From: Saprospiraceae bacterium
GTDB taxonomy: Bacteria > Bacteroidota > Bacteroidia > Chitinophagales > Saprospiraceae
NCBI GenBank assembly: GCA_016787375.1
Contig: JAEUUM010000436.1
Location: 1 to 9,119, forward strand
DNA: 9,119 nt
Direction of reading: 5' to 3'
The notes beneath the pieces are model-generated. The model did no database searches. It saw nothing but the letters and a program-made list of their open reading frames with translations, and was not told the origin of the DNA. Below are positions 6,361-9,119 of the stretch, piece after piece (the stretch's first letter is position 1; every line of letters starts with the position of its first letter). The translations under genes were made by a program, and so were the position numbers.

Positions 6361-6392
6361 ACTTGTTCATGAAATTTAACTACAAAACAAGT
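6361..6392. repeat. Inverted repeat upstream of the superoxide dismutase gene
   Basis: ACTTGTT (6361-6367) and AACAAGT (6386-6392) form a 7-bp inverted repeat with an 18-base gap, 48-79 bases before the sod start. There is no T-run, so it is not an intrinsic terminator. It could be a regulator site for sod or could be chance in A/T-rich DNA. Confidence 0.2.
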
Positions 6393-6400
6393 CATTTTAG

Positions 6401-6973
6401 CTATTGGTTTTCCTTATTCCCTCCAAATCGATAACCTATGGCAATTTTCCCTGTCAAATCAATATTCAGGATTGGGAAATTATCCAAATTCAAAGTACCA
6501 TCATCACTTTTATACTTATTCACGAATAATCTTCCTATTCCAAATCCCATTTCAAATACAATGTTTTTTGCTGAAACCCATTTGTATCCTGAGTAAAATC
6601 CTACGGCAAATCTGGTTCTTGACACCTCATAAGATGTGTTGTTTGCTTTGTCAGTTCCTTTTCCGTCTGCCTGTCCAAATTTTACATAAGGTCCGATATT
6701 CCACTTATCACATCCTTTTTTGGGATTGAAATAATACTTCCCAATCAATCTTGCACCAAATCCTGTATTCTTGTACTCCACATCTGAAACGGAATATTTA
6801 TCAAAATCGATCGATGGCGTCAACTCAATTCCAAAATCCTCGTTCATACGATATTCTAGAGCAACATCAAAGTTGCTAAACAGAATTGAAATTGGATTCA
6901 CAGAAACATCCAACTGTGCAAACGAGCTGAAAGCACTCAAAATAAAAGCAAATCCTAATGCAACTTTTTTCAT
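6401..6973 (-). CDS. Small outer-membrane beta-barrel protein (paralogue A)
   Basis: Residues 1-19 are a signal peptide ending in FAQ (cut before Gln20), a common Bacteroidota site. The mature part shows repeated amphipathic strands: LDVSVNPISILFSNFDVALE, FGIELTPSIDF, GFGARLIGKYY (71-81), WNIGPYVKFG, RFAVGFYSGYKWV and a C-terminal IAIGYRF. This suits an eight-stranded or similar small barrel of about 170 residues; the start resembles DUF3575-type proteins, but I cannot confirm that family. A lone Cys88 (KKGCDKW) is shared with the neighbouring paralogue. Function is unknown; such barrels are usually structural or of unknown role. It lies 146 bases after paralogue B, in the same direction, and 87 bases before sod. 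Confidence 0.82.
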   Translation of the reverse strand: MKKVALGFAFILSAFSSFAQLDVSVNPISILFSNFDVALEYRMNEDFGIELTPSIDFDKYSVSDVEYKNTGFGARLIGKYYFNPKKGCDKWNIGPYVKFGQADGKGTDKANNTSYEVSRTRFAVGFYSGYKWVSAKNIVFEMGFGIGRLFVNKYKSDDGTLNLDNFPILNIDLTGKIAIGYRFGGNKENQ

Positions 6974-7119
6974 AGTTTTAGTTTGGTTTATAAAATTAAT
7001 AACCCCTGAAATTTAAATTAAAGCACTCCCTTTAGCTTATTTCATAAAAATCCGAACCAACACTAGAATTGAATTCGAAAATTTAATTTGATAGACTAAT
7101 TTGAAATTTCAAAATACTT

Positions 7120-7704
7120 TTAATTTTCTTTCACTCCAAATCGGTATCCTACAGTCAAATTTGCTGTTGCATCTATATTAACATTTCCAATGTCTATAAA
7201 ATTTTGCGCTCCGTAATTTATTGAATCTTCCTCACTTATAAATGCTCTGCCTAATCCCATACCAATCTCCATAATTATTTTGCGTCTTGACACAAATTTG
7301 TAACCTGAGTAAAACCCAACAGCGTATCTTGTCCCTGTAAAATTTGTACCGGATGCAATTCCTTCTTGTTTTTCTGTGGTTTGTCTAAATTTTAAATAGG
7401 GTCCTATAATCCACTTATTGCATCCTTTTGCAGGCATCAAATAATATTTGCCTATCAATCTCGCACCAAATCCAACCGAATTAAAACGAATTCTATTTGA
7501 ACCTGGAGCCGAATATCGGTTATAACCATCAAATTCCAGCTGCGGTGTAAGTTCGATCCCAATCTCATCACTTGCACGATATTCCAACGAAATATTGATA
7601 TCACTACGAATTAATGGCAATGGATGGATTGAAACATCAAACTGGGCAAAACCAATAAGTGACTTTAAAACAATTATTAAGGTTAGGCACTTCTTACTTT
7701 TCAA
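7120..7704 (-). CDS. Small outer-membrane beta-barrel protein (paralogue B), TTG start
   Basis: This is a paralogue of the next gene in the run (6401-6973), sharing FDVSIHP versus LDVSVNP, IGIELTP, GFGARLIGKYY (78-88), KGCNKWIIGPYLKF and AVGFYSGYKFVS. The reading frame has no ATG between the upstream in-frame stop (TAA at 7734-7732) and the signal peptide, so TTG at 7704 is the best start. The resulting N-terminus is MKSKKCLTLIIVLKSLIGFA, cut before Gln21 (FAQ). Lys14 inside the hydrophobic core is unusual and may weaken export. The strand pattern and terminal VGYRFG suggest an outer-membrane barrel of unknown function. The start is 17 bases after the stop of the YqaE-like gene, so the two are cotranscribed. 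A 14-bp palindrome, TTTGAAATTTCAAA (7100-7113), follows the stop but has no T-run. Confidence 0.8.
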   Translation of the reverse strand: MKSKKCLTLIIVLKSLIGFAQFDVSIHPLPLIRSDINISLEYRASDEIGIELTPQLEFDGYNRYSAPGSNRIRFNSVGFGARLIGKYYLMPAKGCNKWIIGPYLKFRQTTEKQEGIASGTNFTGTRYAVGFYSGYKFVSRRKIIMEIGMGLGRAFISEEDSINYGAQNFIDIGNVNIDATANLTVGYRFGVKEN

Positions 7705-7721
7705 GTTTCTAAAATTAATAA

Positions 7722-8183
7722 TTAATAGTATTTACCCATTACGATCAATGCATGTATAAACCCTGGCAGCCAGAACAAAAATGTCAGCAATAGATTGATC
7801 CACCAATCATTTCCCTGCCAGTCTGAAACAATGCCAATGCCGATGAAACCCAAACCAAATAATGCCAACAAAATATAAGCAATTTTAGGCAGACTTGCAC
7901 CTTTTGCACTGGATTCGCTTTTCATTAGCTCTTTGCTCATCTTTTTTTGAGCTACTTTAAGAGCATATCGGGAAACTAAATTCATTTTCTTACCGGTCAT
8001 TTGTTCATATTTAGCCGGTGTGAGGCTCAAAAATGTTTGAATATTTGCATTCTGACCTGGAGTCAAATCGACCGTAGCAAGTTGTTTTGTTTCTTGGGTT
8101 TTGCTTACTGACACAATTGCGTTTGCTTGAAAACTCAACAAACCTACCAACATTGCAATTACAACACTTTTCAAGTTTTTCAT
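7722..8183 (-). CDS. YqaE/Pmp3-like membrane protein with signal peptide
   Basis: I place the start at ATG 8183, giving 153 residues. From there the protein opens with a good signal peptide (residues 1-22, MKNLKSVVIAMLVGLLSFQA then NA). The longer frame from 8348 would put 55 hydrophobic, low-quality residues before it and would cover a promoter. Residues 54-86 (LSLTPAKYEQMTGKKMNLVS to KKMSKEL) are a juxtamembrane segment that I recognise from Bacteroidota proteins of this kind. Two TM helices follow (about 101-118 and 127-148). The second, WWINLLLTFLFWLPGFIHAL then IVMGKYY, fits the end of the YqaE/Pmp3 (UPF0057) family, small membrane proteins linked to salt and membrane-potential stress. 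The usual Pmp3 is about 50-60 residues, so this is an extended, probably inner-membrane version. It heads a unit with barrel B. Confidence 0.78.
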   Translation of the reverse strand: MKNLKSVVIAMLVGLLSFQANAIVSVSKTQETKQLATVDLTPGQNANIQTFLSLTPAKYEQMTGKKMNLVSRYALKVAQKKMSKELMKSESSAKGASLPKIAYILLALFGLGFIGIGIVSDWQGNDWWINLLLTFLFWLPGFIHALIVMGKYY

Positions 8184-8218
8184 TTTTAAGTTTTTTGAAT
8201 TAAAAAATAGTTTACCTA

Positions 8219-8252
8219 CAAATATATACTTAATCTTTAAGATTGTATTCAA
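8219..8252 (-). promoter_or_regulatory. Candidate promoter of the YqaE-like/barrel unit
   Basis: Read leftward, TTG (8252-8250) is followed after 23 bases by TATATTTG (8226-8219), an exact match to TAnnTTTG. The ATG at 8183 is 35 bases further on. The 23-base spacer is slightly long. The same octamer TATATTTG precedes the OmpA-fusion gene. Confidence 0.5.
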
Positions 8253-8278
8253 GCATAAAAAATAAAGGATTATTTTAA

Positions 8279-8313
8279 TTTGCTGCTGATTGTTTATGAA
8301 ACATTTACCTTTG
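8279..8313 (+). promoter_or_regulatory. Candidate promoter of fumC
   Basis: TTTG at 8279-8282 and TACCTTTG at 8306-8313 match the Bacteroidota -33 and -7 elements, with a 23-base spacer. The -7 box ends 29 bases before the fumC ATG. The element is divergent from the YqaE-like promoter in the same intergenic gap. Confidence 0.5.
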
Positions 8314-8342
8314 TGTAAGTAAAACTTAAAACCATTTAAATT

Positions 8343-9119
8343 ATGCAATTCAGAATAGAGAAAGACACAATGGGTGAAGTCAAAGTACCATTAAATGCTT
8401 ACTTTGGTGCTCAAACTCAAAGAAGTATTGACAATTTTAAAATAGCACAAGACATTAATAAAATGCCGCGTGAAATTATTCTTGCATTCGCATATCTAAA
8501 AAAAGCTGCTGCTTTAACCAACAGAGATGCCGGTGTCCTGACGGATGAAAAATGTGATCTAATTTGCAAAGTTTGCGATGAAATCCTCAACGGAGAACTA
8601 CACGAATATTTTCCTCTGGTTGTATGGCAAACAGGAAGTGGAACCCAAAGCAATATGAATATGAACGAAGTGGTTGCTTACCGAGGTCATGTTTTGAAGG
8701 GAGGAAACCTCCAGGATGAGAAAAAGTTCCTGCACCCAAATGATGATGTTAATAAATCACAGTCCAGCAACGATACTTTCCCAACAGCCATGCATATTGC
8801 AGCATATAAAATGTTGATTGAAACAACCATTCCCGGAATCGAAAAACTGCGTAACACCCTTGCTGCAAAAAGTGAAAAATTTAGAAATATCGTAAAAATA
8901 GGTCGGACCCACTTCATGGATGCTACACCTCTTACAGTTGGTCAGGAATTTTCAGGATATGTTTCACAACTTGATCATGGATTGAAAGCTATCAAAAATA
9001 CCCTCGAACATTTGTCTGAACTTGCGCTCGGGGGCACTGCAGTTGGTACAGGTATCAATACACCAAAGGGATACTCTGAAAATGTTGCAAAACACATAGC
9101 TCAATTAACCGGATTGCCG
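8343..9119 (+). CDS. fumC: Class II fumarate hydratase, N-terminal 259 residues (runs off the window)
   Basis: The enzyme interconverts fumarate and L-malate in the TCA cycle, in the cytoplasm, as a homotetramer. The visible part carries the family's substrate-binding blocks in order: [14 protein letters not shown] (15-28), [13 protein letters not shown] (97-109), [14 protein letters not shown] (131-144), [16 protein letters not shown] (187-202, with the conserved His190) and [10 protein letters not shown] (230-239). The GSSxMPxKxNP loop with the second catalytic residue lies past base 9119. The usual length is about 460 residues, so a little over half is seen. Class II enzymes lack the Fe-S cluster and are stable to oxygen and superoxide. 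The related aspartase and argininosuccinate lyase families are less likely because of the SSND and GRTH contexts. The ATG is chosen from the family's usual start ([16 protein letters not shown]) and the promoter position. Confidence 0.96.
   Translation, partial: MQFRIEKDTMGEVKVPLNAYFGAQTQRSIDNFKIAQDINKMPREIILAFAYLKKAAALTNRDAGVLTDEKCDLICKVCDEILNGELHEYFPLVVWQTGSGTQSNMNMNEVVAYRGHVLKGGNLQDEKKFLHPNDDVNKSQSSNDTFPTAMHIAAYKMLIETTIPGIEKLRNTLAAKSEKFRNIVKIGRTHFMDATPLTVGQEFSGYVSQLDHGLKAIKNTLEHLSELALGGTAVGTGINTPKGYSENVAKHIAQLTGLP

Noticed and set aside
7100..7113. Palindrome TTTGAAATTTCAAA after the barrel B stop, considered as a terminator
   Set aside because: There is no loop and no T-run in either direction; pure A/T palindromes are expected by chance in this DNA.
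8184..8348. N-terminal extension of the YqaE-like frame back to 8348
   Set aside because: The extra 55 residues would bury a good signal peptide, and the extension covers the candidate promoters of both divergent genes; the ATG at 8183 is far better.
8417..8917. Leftward frames of 76-78 codons antisense to fumC
   Set aside because: The + strand encodes a clear fumarase across the whole interval, and the antisense products have no recognisable features.
1..9119. Defence island, CRISPR array, insertion sequence or prophage
   Set aside because: No transposase, integrase, Cas, nuclease or toxin-antitoxin pattern was seen, nor terminal inverted repeats or regularly spaced repeats; the genes look like ordinary chromosomal envelope and metabolic genes.

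Overview
The window looks like chromosomal DNA from a low-GC member of the Bacteroidota. The evidence is the gene content (an ECF sigma factor followed by an anti-sigma/beta-barrel fusion, PepSY-like lipoprotein, DUF2853, signal peptides ending in FAQ), A-rich leaders without Shine-Dalgarno sequences, and several matches to the Bacteroidota promoter -7 element TAnnTTTG. The class cannot be fixed from sequence alone; Saprospiria or Chitinophagia would fit. No rRNA, tRNA, CRISPR array, insertion sequence or phage gene was seen.

Left part, + strand (1-2999). The window opens inside an ECF sigma factor (region 4 only). It is followed by a 497-residue protein with a short cytoplasmic N-terminus, one transmembrane helix, about 230 residues of Thr/Asn/Ser-rich linker and a C-terminal outer-membrane beta-barrel. 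This layout matches the dual-membrane-spanning anti-sigma factors (Dma type) known from Bacteroides. Next come a lipoprotein with two PepSY-like domains joined by a His/Gly-rich linker, and a small Gly-rich hydrophobic protein with its own promoter and terminator. Both of the last two genes end in strong intrinsic terminators.

Middle and right part, - strand (8183 down to 3094). Six genes run leftward. In transcription order they are: a secreted or membrane YqaE/Pmp3-like protein; two paralogous small outer-membrane barrels (the first starting with TTG); a Mn-type superoxide dismutase ending in a strong terminator; then a two-gene unit made of a DUF1508x3-TM-OmpA fusion protein and a DUF2853 protein, closed by another terminator. 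The two arms of the window converge at about 2967-3132, where terminators of both directions sit close together.

Right edge, + strand (8343-9119). A class II fumarase (fumC) starts and runs off the window. It is divergent from the YqaE-like gene, and the 159-base gap holds a promoter candidate in each direction.

A common thread is the cell envelope: seven of the ten genes encode envelope proteins or an envelope-signalling sigma factor. Two of them appear to bridge layers, one from inner to outer membrane and one from inner membrane to peptidoglycan. The most notable item is the sigma/dual-membrane anti-sigma pair with the adjacent PepSY lipoprotein; the second is the DUF1508-OmpA fusion.
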